52,839 nucleotides of DNA from an uncultured Bacilli bacterium (GTDB taxonomy: Bacteria > Bacillota_I > Bacilli_A > RF39 > UBA660). A program made the position numbers and the translations under genes. The notes below the pieces were generated by a model. It was given only the letters and a program-made list of their open reading frames with translations, did no database searches and had not been told where the DNA came from. Of the stretch, positions 42,579 to 50,791 are shown in pieces. Location: positions 1-52,839 of the forward strand of contig CAOOMX010000003.1 in NCBI GenBank assembly GCA_948497845.1, given 5' to 3'. Within the stretch, counting starts at the first letter, position 1. The number at the start of each line of letters is the position of its first letter.

Positions 42579-43312
42579 TTTAAGACCTCCTTACGTTTTA
42601 TTGCTTCCTCAATTCTTTTTTGAGAAGTAGAAAAATGTTGTTCGCTTTTTTCCATACCTATAAACTTACGATTACCACCAACATTGACAACAGCCTCTCC
42701 TGTAGTACCACTACCCATAAAACAATCTAGTATAGTTTCACTTTCTCTAGAGCTATTGATAACAAAATTTTCAATAATAGATAATGGTTTTATAGTAGGA
42801 TGTCCATAAAGTTTTTTCTCTTTTTGAGTAGTAGGCAAATAAAAAACTGTCTTTCCTAGCTGATAAGATGGTGGGTTACAATATCCACGTTTACGAAAAT
42901 ATAGACAGTATTCTTTATCACTTAAATATTTATTATTAAATAAAGGCATAGCATTTGTTTTATTCCAAATAAGTATTTCATAAGAGCAATTATATTTGCC
43001 TATAAAAAAATCAAGATATTGTTTTATCTGTGCTAAATTACACCAAATATAGATATTTATTTTCTCTTGTATTCTTATAAATTCTTCTAAAATTGATAAA
43101 TCGTAGTTATCAATCAAATCATCAGCACGTAACTCTTGTTCTAAAGACAGAAGAGTTTTTGCCAATCTACTTTTACCTTTTTTGCCACCATCCATATTAA
43201 GTAAATATGGTGGATCAATAATAATTAAATCTACACTATTATCAGGTATATTTTTAATAAGTAAATTACTATCTCCTAAATATAATTTAATATTATTGTT
43301 TATATATATCAC
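42575..43312 (-). CDS. Orphan adenine-specific DNA methyltransferase
   Basis: 245 residues. Motif IV DPPY (33-36) precedes motif I (LDCFMGSGTTGEAV, near residue 205), a beta-class order. No restriction endonuclease is adjacent, so it probably protects the element from host restriction or tunes gene expression. The start is uncertain: GTG 43312 is only 1 base after AAAAGGA, while ATA 43309 and ATA 43303 are 4 and 10 bases away. Confidence 0.88.
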   Translation of the reverse strand: MIYINNNIKLYLGDSNLLIKNIPDNSVDLIIIDPPYLLNMDGGKKGKSRLAKTLLSLEQELRADDLIDNYDLSILEEFIRIQEKINIYIWCNLAQIKQYLDFFIGKYNCSYEILIWNKTNAMPLFNNKYLSDKEYCLYFRKRGYCNPPSYQLGKTVFYLPTTQKEKKLYGHPTIKPLSIIENFVINSSRESETILDCFMGSGTTGEAVVNVGGNRKFIGMEKSEQHFSTSQKRIEEAIKRKEVLK

Positions 43313-43328
43313 TTCCTTTTTTTATTGG

Positions 43329-43778
43329 CTAATTTGTATCTAGTTCTAAATCTCTCTCTAGTTCTATATCTAGGGGACAAAGTTGGGACATTTGTCCTTT
43401 TTCCATTTCAATACGTTTTCGATACTCTCGTTTACGATCGGCTTCAGTAGAACTTTTACCAATCATGGATTGAATATCAGACATATAAATAGTTCCGTTT
43501 TCTAAAACTTCAATCAATCCTAAACTTTCAAATATTTTAAGGGCTTTTTCAACGTCATTGGGGTTATGACGAATTACTTTTGCTATTAGGTTAGGATTAT
43601 ATGGTATTTTATTATTAAAGAGTAAACGACCATCATTTTTTAGACTTTTAAGATATAGTTTTAAGAGTATATTAGAATAGATATACCCGTTCTCCATTGA
43701 TTCTAAAATAATCAGTTCTTCACTATCGAAGAAGTTGTCTTTTAATTTTAAATAATAGTATTTACGATTATCTGCCAT
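43329..43778 (-). CDS. Phage replisome-organizer-like protein, short form
   Basis: 149 residues. YYYLKLKDNFFDSEELIILESMENGYIYSNILLKLYLKSLKNDGRL is the N-terminal domain of phage replisome organizers, a winged-helix origin-binding domain. The usual C-terminal part is missing. Its 3' end carries repeated CTAGTTCTA-like units and a GGACAAA/TTTGTCC dyad, so it may contain the origin it binds. Confidence 0.7.
   Translation of the reverse strand: MADNRKYYYLKLKDNFFDSEELIILESMENGYIYSNILLKLYLKSLKNDGRLLFNNKIPYNPNLIAKVIRHNPNDVEKALKIFESLGLIEVLENGTIYMSDIQSMIGKSSTEADRKREYRKRIEMEKGQMSQLCPLDIELERDLELDTN
43335..43402. repeat. Repeat/dyad cluster, candidate replication origin
   Basis: Short imperfect repeats (CTAGTTCTAAATCTCT, CTAGTTCTATATCTAG) lie next to an inverted repeat GGACAAA...TTTGTCC, within the 3' end of the replisome-organizer-like gene, where such proteins often have their origin. 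Confidence 0.4.
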
Positions 43779-44008
43779 TAGTTTTTATTCCTATGCAATT
43801 TTTCTTGAACAATAAGAAGTTTCTCATTTAATTCTACAGCTTTATTTTTAGTAGATTTTAATTCTTCTGTAATTATATCTTGTTCAATTAAAAGACGGAC
43901 ATATTCAGCACCACTAACAGACAAATCATTTGACTTATTTATTAAATGACTTTTTTGCTTTGTATTCAGTACAAATTCAAAATCTTTGTCAAAATGTTTT
44001 TTTCTCAT
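43778..44008 (-). CDS. Small DNA-binding/relaxosome-like protein
   Basis: About 76 residues. FVLNTKQKSHLINKSNDLSVSGAEYVRLLI fits a MobC/ribbon-helix-helix type, followed by a coiled coil. ATG 44008 has GAGGAGG 4 bases upstream. The upstream TTG overlaps that site and is rejected. Confidence 0.6.
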   Translation of the reverse strand: MRKKHFDKDFEFVLNTKQKSHLINKSNDLSVSGAEYVRLLIEQDIITEELKSTKNKAVELNEKLLIVQEKLHRNKN

Positions 44009-44019
44009 TAGTCCTCCTC

Positions 44020-44667
44020 TCAATAGGGCATTTTATCAATTAGTTTTGTAGTGATAATAACTTGCTTATTTTTATTTACAGGGTCGCAAGTAGTCAAAAT
44101 AAGATTTGTTTCATCTTCTTTTTTCGATATGGTAATATTACCAGTTTTATCTTGACGTTCATTGCTCGTAACCTCATAAATATATTTGATATTTTTGTAA
44201 TAGATATAAACTTGATCTGATATTTCCAATTTATTTAGATGACGAAAGTAAGATATATTTGCACTACCCGAATGGGATGCTAAAACAAGCAAGCCATTTT
44301 CGACATCAGGCATATCCGATTTTTTTAAAATAGCAACATTTTTATTGATATTATTGTTTTTGTCATCAATGGAAAGCAAACCACGTTTTAAGTTGATTTT
44401 AGGTATTTCTAAAACAGCTATGTAGTTATAACTACTCTTTGGAGTAGAGGGTATTTCTTGTTTATTTTCTGTTTCATTATTTGTATTATCAAAACTATCT
44501 TCTTGAATATTAAAAAATTCTTGAATAGAATTATTTTCTAATTGTTTAATGGAATAATTATGATAGATTTTAAAACAAATAAAACCAAAACCCAAAAAAA
44601 TAAGTAAAAAGCCGACTACAGAGAGTAATCGACTTAATATTTTATTTTTGTTTTTTCTTTTTTTCAT
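44020..44667 (-). CDS. Sortase
   Basis: 215 residues with an N-terminal membrane anchor (about 15-37). The transpeptidase domain has His132 (LASHSG) and Cys194 (LILTTCDP). The position of the usual catalytic Arg downstream of the Cys appears to be Lys (NKNKQVII). It overlaps the end of the adhesin gene, whose C-terminus carries a VPNTG sorting signal, so that protein is its obvious substrate. ATG 44667 chosen over the upstream GTG. Confidence 0.85.
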   Translation of the reverse strand: MKKRKNKNKILSRLLSVVGFLLIFLGFGFICFKIYHNYSIKQLENNSIQEFFNIQEDSFDNTNNETENKQEIPSTPKSSYNYIAVLEIPKINLKRGLLSIDDKNNNINKNVAILKKSDMPDVENGLLVLASHSGSANISYFRHLNKLEISDQVYIYYKNIKYIYEVTSNERQDKTGNITISKKEDETNLILTTCDPVNKNKQVIITTKLIDKMPY

Positions 44668-47413
44668 AGATAACGATTCCGATTCCACCAAGAATAGCAA
44701 GACCACTTAATACATACATTAAGTCAATACCGTTAATTCCTGTGTTAGGTACAGAGTAATTTACAAGTGTAGATTCAATTACTGCACCATTTTCAGTAAC
44801 AGAGAAAAATACTTTTTCATCATTAAGGTTATAACCTAAAATTGTTTCCAATTCTTTGTAGTAGTAAGAGTTATATTCAAGTTCTAATTCAATATCGCCA
44901 AATTTATTGGTATAGTATTTTCCGATTAAATTATCCTCTAAATCAAAAATACCAATTAAAACTCCTGCTAGAGGAGTACCGTTTTCATCAACTTTATGAA
45001 TTTTAACTATAGATTTAATTTTTTCATTTATCATAGTAGATTTGATGATTTCTCCATCTTCTTTGATTTCAAATTCCATAGGTTCATCATTAAGAATATA
45101 ACCCTCTGGTGCTTCGGATTCAAAAAGTACAAATTTTGAAACAAATAGGTCTTTGATAATGATTCTTCCAAATTCGTCTGTCTTACCTTTAAAAATAAGT
45201 CTTTGTTCCTCATTTTCATTATTTGTATAGATAGTAATTGTTGTATTTGGAAGAGGATTACCTGCAACGTCTGTCTTTGTAAATTCAAAATCTCCTTTTT
45301 TTAGATAGTTTTTAAGAGTTAAAGTATATGTAACGGTTTTTGTATATTGATCTTCGTATTCTAATTCAAAGCAATGTTTAGAAGAATCTACAACGTGATT
45401 TCCAACACTTGCACGTTCAATCAAACAGTATTTTCCTAAATACATATTACTTAATTTGTAAAAACCATTTTCAGTATAGAAAGAAGTAACAAGTTCTTTA
45501 TCTTTATAGATTAAAGTACCATCTTGTGAATAAATATCGCCATCAGCATATAACTCATAATATACACCATCTAGCTCAATCTCCTCGTAATGGAAACCGT
45601 TTTCATCAAAGACAATTTGTTCGCCAATTTTATTTACGATAATTTCTCCTTTGACTTGTTCATTAGCAAATTTTACTTCTAATAAAACACCTAGTTCCTC
45701 ATCATTTGTAAATTTAGAATTTTCGCCAATCTCAAAAATTAAAGGTTCGCTATTCCAAAGATAACCGTCGATTTTTTGATTCTCAACTTCCTCTAGGGCA
45801 TAACGTCCACATGAAAGAGGATAAGGAGTTATAATTATACCGTTTTTATCCATCTCAAAAGTATCAAGAGTTTGTGCTGTAGGATAAGTAATAGTTTGCT
45901 TAATGTATTCTCCTGTAGATAAATCTTTAATTCTAAATTTTAATCCCTCACGGATAATAACTTTTTGAGAATCTTTATCAATTTTTACAACTTTTAATCT
46001 TGCTGTAATAGGAGCATTAGATAAAATTTGATAATATGGATTTTCTGTATTTTCATTTACGTTAATCTCAAAGTCGTCAACTTTTTCATAGTTTGGAGTT
46101 GTGTTTTTTTGATGAACACGATATTTTCCATAAGGTAAATTTACTTTTAAACTACCTTTTGAATTTGTCTTGCCTGTAGTATATAATTTACCACTAGAAA
46201 TTAGGTAAAATTCAAATTCGATATTTGGCTCTCCTGTAAGAATTGCTGTTGATCCATTGGCATAGACTTTAAATAATTCAACGTCAACGTCAATAACGTC
46301 CTCATATAGTTTTAATGTAGGATATAGATTATCTGCTGTTAATTCAAACCAATGGATAGATTCGTCAAGTCGATAGCCTTTTCCTGCAATTTCTTCTTTT
46401 AGATAGAAACGACCTAGTGATGGTAAATAATCACTTGTACCTTTGTTATCATTTCCAATAGTAACTTGTCCAACACGGACGTTTTGTTCATTGTACACAC
46501 CATACACAGAACCTATCATTTGGGCATCTCCTAAGGGAGTATAGCTCATAGTACGAGAATCTAGTTTTTCGCCTGTGATTTTTCCTCCTAAAACGTTTAT
46601 GTTAATGTCATTTTCGATAGGATCATAACTACCAACCTGAACAACGTTTTGTGTATCAGGCTTTACATAAACGATAGTAGGATGAGAATACTTTACATCT
46701 CTTTTAGATAATGAAATATTTGTATTACCAACTGCATTTGCTTGTAAATATAAATCATTACCATTTTTACTAGAAGTGATAAGAGAATTTGATGATACAT
46801 TGTATTCTGATAATACACCGTTTCTATCAGTTAATTTCAATGTTTGACCGATGACTGTTTCAAAATTTGTTCCTCCAAAATCGGGAGTAGTATAATGCTT
46901 ACTTAATAAGGCTTCCATTTCTGCCATTTCACTTGTGTATTTAGTAATTCGGTTACCATTTAAACTGTCGGTAAAATAAATATCGTATCCATGAGGTACA
47001 GTTTGCCATATCATAAATTGGGTAACAGAATACCATTTTAAATCAGTATGATTTACTTGTGAATCACTATAACCATATCCATAATAAGCTAATAGCTGAA
47101 TACGTCGCCATTGAGCTTGTGTCATGTTAGCAACGTAAGACTGATCGTAATCTTGTCCTGTATAAACCTGATTACTGTCTAAAGGCACACCTGGTTCGAT
47201 ACAATAAACAAATTGATTATCACTTTTTCTTGCTATTACACTTAATTGTTGGTATTTCGTGTTACTTCCTTTTTGTTTGCTTATCCAAGTTTGAGGTATC
47301 CACTTATACTTATCGTTAAATGATTCTTGATATGTTTGTGCTTTTACATTTAAAGTAGGACATACTGCTATAAGTCCAAATAAAAGCAATAAATATTTTA
47401 ATTTCTTTTTCAA
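44642..47413 (-). CDS. Thioester/SpaA-repeat surface adhesin with VPNTG sorting signal
   Basis: 923 residues. A signal peptide (about 1-25) and a TQXA-type thioester domain with Cys71 (FVYCIEPG) and Gln132 (VTQFMIWQ), predicted to form a reactive thioester bond. Then a series of SpaA/Cna-B-like repeats (for example KIDKDSQKVI, EFTKTDVAGNPLPNTTI, KIHKVDENGTPLAGVLI) expected to form isopeptide bonds, and a C-terminal VPNTG, helix and KKKKQK tail. A surface appendage that could mediate donor-recipient or host contact. TTG start with AGGAGG 7 bases upstream. Confidence 0.9.
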   Translation of the reverse strand: MKKKLKYLLLLFGLIAVCPTLNVKAQTYQESFNDKYKWIPQTWISKQKGSNTKYQQLSVIARKSDNQFVYCIEPGVPLDSNQVYTGQDYDQSYVANMTQAQWRRIQLLAYYGYGYSDSQVNHTDLKWYSVTQFMIWQTVPHGYDIYFTDSLNGNRITKYTSEMAEMEALLSKHYTTPDFGGTNFETVIGQTLKLTDRNGVLSEYNVSSNSLITSSKNGNDLYLQANAVGNTNISLSKRDVKYSHPTIVYVKPDTQNVVQVGSYDPIENDININVLGGKITGEKLDSRTMSYTPLGDAQMIGSVYGVYNEQNVRVGQVTIGNDNKGTSDYLPSLGRFYLKEEIAGKGYRLDESIHWFELTADNLYPTLKLYEDVIDVDVELFKVYANGSTAILTGEPNIEFEFYLISSGKLYTTGKTNSKGSLKVNLPYGKYRVHQKNTTPNYEKVDDFEINVNENTENPYYQILSNAPITARLKVVKIDKDSQKVIIREGLKFRIKDLSTGEYIKQTITYPTAQTLDTFEMDKNGIIITPYPLSCGRYALEEVENQKIDGYLWNSEPLIFEIGENSKFTNDEELGVLLEVKFANEQVKGEIIVNKIGEQIVFDENGFHYEEIELDGVYYELYADGDIYSQDGTLIYKDKELVTSFYTENGFYKLSNMYLGKYCLIERASVGNHVVDSSKHCFELEYEDQYTKTVTYTLTLKNYLKKGDFEFTKTDVAGNPLPNTTITIYTNNENEEQRLIFKGKTDEFGRIIIKDLFVSKFVLFESEAPEGYILNDEPMEFEIKEDGEIIKSTMINEKIKSIVKIHKVDENGTPLAGVLIGIFDLEDNLIGKYYTNKFGDIELELEYNSYYYKELETILGYNLNDEKVFFSVTENGAVIESTLVNYSVPNTGINGIDLMYVLSGLAILGGIGIVIYEKKKKQK

Positions 47414-47441
47414 TAAAATTCCTCCTTTTAAATTTATAACA

Positions 47442-47466
47442 TAAAAAAATTACCCGTTAGGGTAAT
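47442..47466 (-). terminator. Terminator between the 47457 gene and the adhesin gene
   Basis: ATTACCC-TAAC-GGGTAAT followed by T residues on the minus strand. The stop codon of the upstream gene lies in the stem. Confidence 0.75.
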
Positions 47467-48101
47467 GGTATTGTATGAAAGTCGTACTCTGTTCCTGTAT
47501 TCCTTTCATAAATCGTAAGCATATAATAAGTAGTTAAACAATCATCTTGGTAATGATCGCAAAAATAACCATAACCTGCCTTTTTGTATAGTTCTCCTTT
47601 AGCATCACATTCGGCTTTTGTATTAAAATCAGCTCGAACATAACTCATATCAAACTTTTTAGGTGTACATTTTGGAGTTTCTACAACGGGTGTAGTTTCC
47701 TTTGGTGGTGTACTTGGAGTTGTAGGTGTTGAATCAGGTTGTTTTTCTTCTACAATAGAATTTTGTTCTGTGTTACTCTCATTGCTTTTTGTAACAGTTG
47801 TTTCGTGAGAAAGTACTTCTTGTTTAGCGACTGTACTATTTTCTTCTGATTCCTTATTTGAAGTAGTAGAAGAAGTTTCTTCTTTCACGTCATTTTTGTT
47901 TTGATTGTCATCCTCTATAGTAGTGGATTCGTTATCTTCTTTTGAATTATCTTCATTGTCATTGAGAGAATCTCTATTTTCTTGATTAGAAGTGATTTTT
48001 TCTTTCAAGAAATTTCTACTAGAGTTTGGTAAAAGGCAAAGTGATACAGTGCCTATAAATAAAAACAATGTTAAACTAATAAATAAAATTTTCTTTTTCA
48101 A
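47457..48101 (-). CDS. Secreted/anchored protein with low-complexity linker
   Basis: 214 residues. An N-terminal signal anchor (about 5-23), a long Asn/Asp/Glu/Ser/Thr-rich linker and a cysteine-containing C-terminal domain (CDAKGELYKKAGYGYFCDHYQDDC). The linker contains VAKQEVLSHE, encoded by DNA nearly identical to a stretch in the VirB2-like gene. TTG start. Function unknown, but first gene of the surface-protein group. Confidence 0.65.
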   Translation of the reverse strand: MKKKILFISLTLFLFIGTVSLCLLPNSSRNFLKEKITSNQENRDSLNDNEDNSKEDNESTTIEDDNQNKNDVKEETSSTTSNKESEENSTVAKQEVLSHETTVTKSNESNTEQNSIVEEKQPDSTPTTPSTPPKETTPVVETPKCTPKKFDMSYVRADFNTKAECDAKGELYKKAGYGYFCDHYQDDCLTTYYMLTIYERNTGTEYDFHTIPLP

Positions 48102-48126
48102 TACAATGCACCTCTTTCTTGCCTAA

Positions 48127-48155
48127 ACTTTAACACTAGTAATTTTTTTTGTCAA
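48127..48155 (-). promoter_or_regulatory. Promoter of the surface-protein operon
   Basis: Minus strand TTGACA (48155-48150) and TAAAGT (48132-48127) separated by 17 bases. Confidence 0.6.
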
Positions 48156-48200
48156 ATGTGCAGAATTATCCCATAAAATACCTCCGTTTCATAGCCCATA

Positions 48201-48659
48201 TTAAAAGTTATTGATATACTTATCCAATCCTAAAATAATACAAAATTTAACAATCGTAGATTTTTTTAAGCGATCATATTGGTATTGGTGTAAAATCATA
48301 GAATCTTGAATAAAAGTTTTTTTCTCTTTATTGATAAAACAACGTACAAACAATTCTTTTTCTTCTTTGGATAGTTTGTTTAAAGCATTTGGATATTTTT
48401 CTATTAAATCCCTCAATTTATCTTTGCTGTCATACTCATAAATCATAAATGTTTCAATTTTTGATGAAACATTACGACTACTAGAGCTACCAGCAAGCTC
48501 CACTTCATAAGTAGGTGTAATTCGGATATAGTAATCTTTTTCATCCAAAATTAGAGATGCTGTTTCTACCAATTCCAAGAAAGCCTTAATTATTTCTTCT
48601 AGTTTTTTTACATCAAATTGATTTACAATAAAATCAGATAAGACACGTTCACTTTTCAT
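48201..48659 (-). CDS. ArpU/RinA-like transcriptional regulator
   Basis: 152 residues. The C-terminal half (LNKLSKEEKELFVRCFINKEKKTFIQDSMILHQYQYDRLKKSTIVKFCIILGL) has the sigma-region-4-like HTH of ArpU-family late-gene activators. It is preceded by a leader hairpin and probably activates the large leftward operon. Confidence 0.65.
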   Translation of the reverse strand: MKSERVLSDFIVNQFDVKKLEEIIKAFLELVETASLILDEKDYYIRITPTYEVELAGSSSSRNVSSKIETFMIYEYDSKDKLRDLIEKYPNALNKLSKEEKELFVRCFINKEKKTFIQDSMILHQYQYDRLKKSTIVKFCIILGLDKYINNF

Positions 48660-48664
48660 AAAAT

Positions 48665-48725
48665 TTCCCCCTTAACAATGAAAAAAGAGTAATAGACCTA
48701 CTAACACAAATGTCAGTTTAGACTA
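48665..48725 (-). terminator. Leader hairpin/attenuator before the ArpU-like gene
   Basis: Minus strand AAGAGTGGTAG pairs CTATTACTCTT (11 bp with G-U pairs), an inner ACTGACA/TGTTAGT stem, then TTTTTT directly before the ribosome site AAGGGGG. Transcription reaching the gene must read through it. Confidence 0.65.
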
Positions 48726-48881
48726 CCACTCTTGAACAGAATAGAACACGCAAATAAGTTTTTTACTAATTGAATAAAATAATTCAAAAATAGTATTACT
48801 ATAAATAGTGAAGTATTGCATATTCTATCATCCCCAAACACATCTTTCAAAACTTGAAAAATATGTTAGCACTTAATAGCG

Positions 48882-48970
48882 AAAAAAACTATTCCCCATT
48901 TGTAGGGAATAGTCCGTTTTCAATAAGCATTGGGCTTTTGCTTATAGTTTTCACTATTGTAAACATTATA
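48882..48970 (-). ncRNA. Candidate short leader/small RNA with terminator
   Basis: Minus strand TTGGTA-16-TATAAT with extended TG (-10 at 48970-48965). About 45 bases beyond the predicted start is a strong terminator ACTATTCCC/GGGAATAGT with T run (48913-48882). In between are ATAGT-GAAA-ACTAT and ATAAGC/GCTTAT hairpins. No ORF. The rest of the 48726-49038 gap is AT-rich without a gene. It could be an attenuator or an antisense-type RNA. Confidence 0.5.
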
Positions 48971-49038
48971 ACACCGATTTTTGAAATACCAATACCTAAA
49001 AAAAATATAAATAAAATATAAATAAAATATAAAAAAGT

Positions 49039-49284
49039 TTAGTGATGTATTTTTACATACTTTATAATATCACTTGAATCACAATGTAGAGCTGTACAAA
49101 TACGAGCTAAATTAGTTAAATCTATACGATAGATTTTATTATTACAATAGCGATAAATAGTATCGAATTTTATGCCTGTTAATTTACTCAAACGATAAGG
49201 TGTAATTTTCTTTTCCTTTAATAATGGTTTTAAATCAATTATCATTTGTCCATAATTTGTATCTATAAACTCTGTTTCAATCAT
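49039..49284 (-). CDS. XRE-family regulator (small Cro-like)
   Basis: 81 residues, HTH in KKITPYRLSKLTGIKFDTIYRYCNNKIYRIDLTNLARICTAL. Good ribosome site (GGAGG). It is preceded by its own promoter and a leader terminator, so expression is probably conditional. Confidence 0.78.
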   Translation of the reverse strand: MIETEFIDTNYGQMIIDLKPLLKEKKITPYRLSKLTGIKFDTIYRYCNNKIYRIDLTNLARICTALHCDSSDIIKYVKIHH

Positions 49285-49329
49285 AATATATTATTCCTCC
49301 ATTAAATAAAATATGAATTTTATTCAACG

Positions 49330-49442
49330 AAAAAGGTAGCATTGATATAGACCAAATACTACCATCTATATATTATTACAGCTTGTTGCTTACCAATCAT
49401 TGACAAGAATAATTATATCATGAATTTAATAAAAATTGACAA
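49330..49442 (-). promoter_or_regulatory. Promoter plus leader terminator of the 49039 regulator gene
   Basis: Minus strand TTGTCA (49442-49437) and TATAAT (49417-49412), spacer 19 with TGA before the -10. A second TTGTCAA lies just downstream of the -10. About 50 bases later GGTAGTATT/AATGCTACC plus T5 (49363-49330) forms a terminator in the leader. Confidence 0.5.
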
Positions 49443-49466
49443 AATGCGAGCATTATTTTTAATACT

Positions 49467-49868
49467 TTACAAATTATTTAGTATATATAGTGATAAAGAA
49501 CTTATATCCATTGTTTGGATACTATTTTTTAAATGATTAAAATATTCTGTAGCATTTTCTAAAGATTCATATTCTTTTAAAAATACATTAGAATAAGTAA
49601 AATCGGTATCAAATATTATAAGACTAACAACAAAATTATTTTTTGATTTTTTGATTAAAGTAGCAAAGGTAATATTTTCTTTTCGTTCCTCATATTGATT
49701 CACAAGTTTTTCATTGAGCATTTTATCAATTTCTTTTTGATCGGATGCAACACTAAATTTCGTTATTAAAGATTGTAGTTTTTTTTCAGTTTCCGTTAAG
49801 TTTTGAATAGGAGTATTTTCTGACAAATTAGACATTAGTTTTTCTTTTAAAGCTAAATAGTTATTCAT
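49467..49868 (-). CDS. Unknown protein in the regulator cluster
   Basis: 133 residues. Helical N-terminus (NLTETEKKLQSLITKF) and a C-terminal beta part (ITFATLIKKSKNNFVVSLIIFDTDFTYSNVFLKEYESLENA). No family recognised. Confidence 0.55.
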   Translation of the reverse strand: MNNYLALKEKLMSNLSENTPIQNLTETEKKLQSLITKFSVASDQKEIDKMLNEKLVNQYEERKENITFATLIKKSKNNFVVSLIIFDTDFTYSNVFLKEYESLENATEYFNHLKNSIQTMDISSLSLYILNNL

Positions 49869-49948
49869 AGATTTTTTTCCTCACTTTTATATGATAGATA
49901 TTATAACATTTAATGAGTAAATAACAATACCCCAGTTTTTGGTAATAT

Positions 49949-50383
49949 CTATTCTTTATCACATAATTTGTCTAAATCAATATCAAAGAAATCAGCAAGT
50001 AAAATTAAACGATCGATGGGAATTCTAGTTTGACCTTTAAAATAACTGTAGCAAGTAGATTTCGCACACTCTATATAAGTGGCTATTGTATCATAACTAG
50101 CTTTTCGAGAAGTTTTAAAATTATTTAAAGTTTTTAACATTTTATCATAATTCATTTTCTTTATTTTGACATCATGATTGTTACATTGTTTATCAACTCC
50201 TAATACATAAGATAAACGAACATTGTAGTATACAGATAATTGGTCGGCATATTCTAATGGAATCATTACTATACCTAGTTCCCAATTCTTATAATTATTG
50301 CGATTAAAATTTAATTCTTCTGATAATTCTTTCTGTGAAATTTCACGTTCATTTCTTAACTTTTTTAAATTATTTAAGTACAT
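49949..50383 (-). CDS. Regulator with two XRE helix-turn-helix domains
   Basis: About 144 residues. The first HTH is about 4-60 (LRNEREISQKELSEELNFNRNNYKNWELG). A second XRE-like HTH is about 90-144 (SYDTIATYIECAKSTCYSYFKGQTRIPIDRLILLADFF). A single chain with two DNA-binding domains could act as a pseudo-dimer. ATG 50383 follows TAGGTGG by 5 bases. Confidence 0.75.
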   Translation of the reverse strand: MYLNNLKKLRNEREISQKELSEELNFNRNNYKNWELGIVMIPLEYADQLSVYYNVRLSYVLGVDKQCNNHDVKIKKMNYDKMLKTLNNFKTSRKASYDTIATYIECAKSTCYSYFKGQTRIPIDRLILLADFFDIDLDKLCDKE

Positions 50384-50455
50384 AAAAACCACCTATATTA
50401 TTTTCTCATTTAATGTAGGTGGCAAAACTTTTTGTCCAATCAGTCGAACAAACTT

Positions 50456-50484
50456 ATTCAACTTTTAAAGTTTTATGTTATAAT
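50456..50484 (+). promoter_or_regulatory. Plus-strand promoter antisense to the 50505 repressor gene
   Basis: TTCAAC (50457-50462), 16 bases, TATAAT (50479-50484) with extended TG (TGTTATAAT). It points into the 3' end of the minus-strand XRE gene. Confidence 0.5.
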
Positions 50485-50504
50485 AGAACAAGAAGTAGAG
50501 TAAA

Positions 50505-50756
50505 TTACTTCTTGTTCATATCGATTCGCCTAGGGAGTTTCGTGTCTTTAGCCTTTACAAATAACTGAAAAGGCTCTATACCTAAACTTTCACATAGCAA
50601 CTCCATTTTATCAAAGTCGAAACTGTGCATACCTCGTTCAATTTCACTTAAATAAGTTGGCGATATATCAATTTTTTCAGCAAGTTTTGCTTGGGTGTAA
50701 TTTTTAAGAAATCTGTAATATTTTACATTTTTACCAAAAGTACGTCGAATATACAC
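50505..50756 (-). CDS. XRE-family repressor
   Basis: 83 residues, HTH in LKNYTQAKLAEKIDISPTYLSEIERGMHSFDFDKMELLCESLGI. GTG start with GAGGTG upstream. The ribosome site is enclosed by the inverted repeat CCGTATCA/TGATACGG. It sits between divergent gene groups, the usual place for an ICE master repressor. Confidence 0.8.
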   Translation of the reverse strand: MYIRRTFGKNVKYYRFLKNYTQAKLAEKIDISPTYLSEIERGMHSFDFDKMELLCESLGIEPFQLFVKAKDTKLPRRIDMNKK

Positions 50757-50791
50757 CGTATCACCTCATCTACTAATATGATACGGTTTTT
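50756..50791. promoter_or_regulatory. Inverted repeat around the repressor ribosome site
   Basis: CCGTATCA (50756-50763) and TGATACGG (50779-50786) flank a 15-base loop. On the minus strand the loop holds the repressor's ribosome site. On the plus strand the hairpin is followed by TTTTTCTTT and could end an antisense transcript. It may also be the repressor's operator. Confidence 0.55.
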
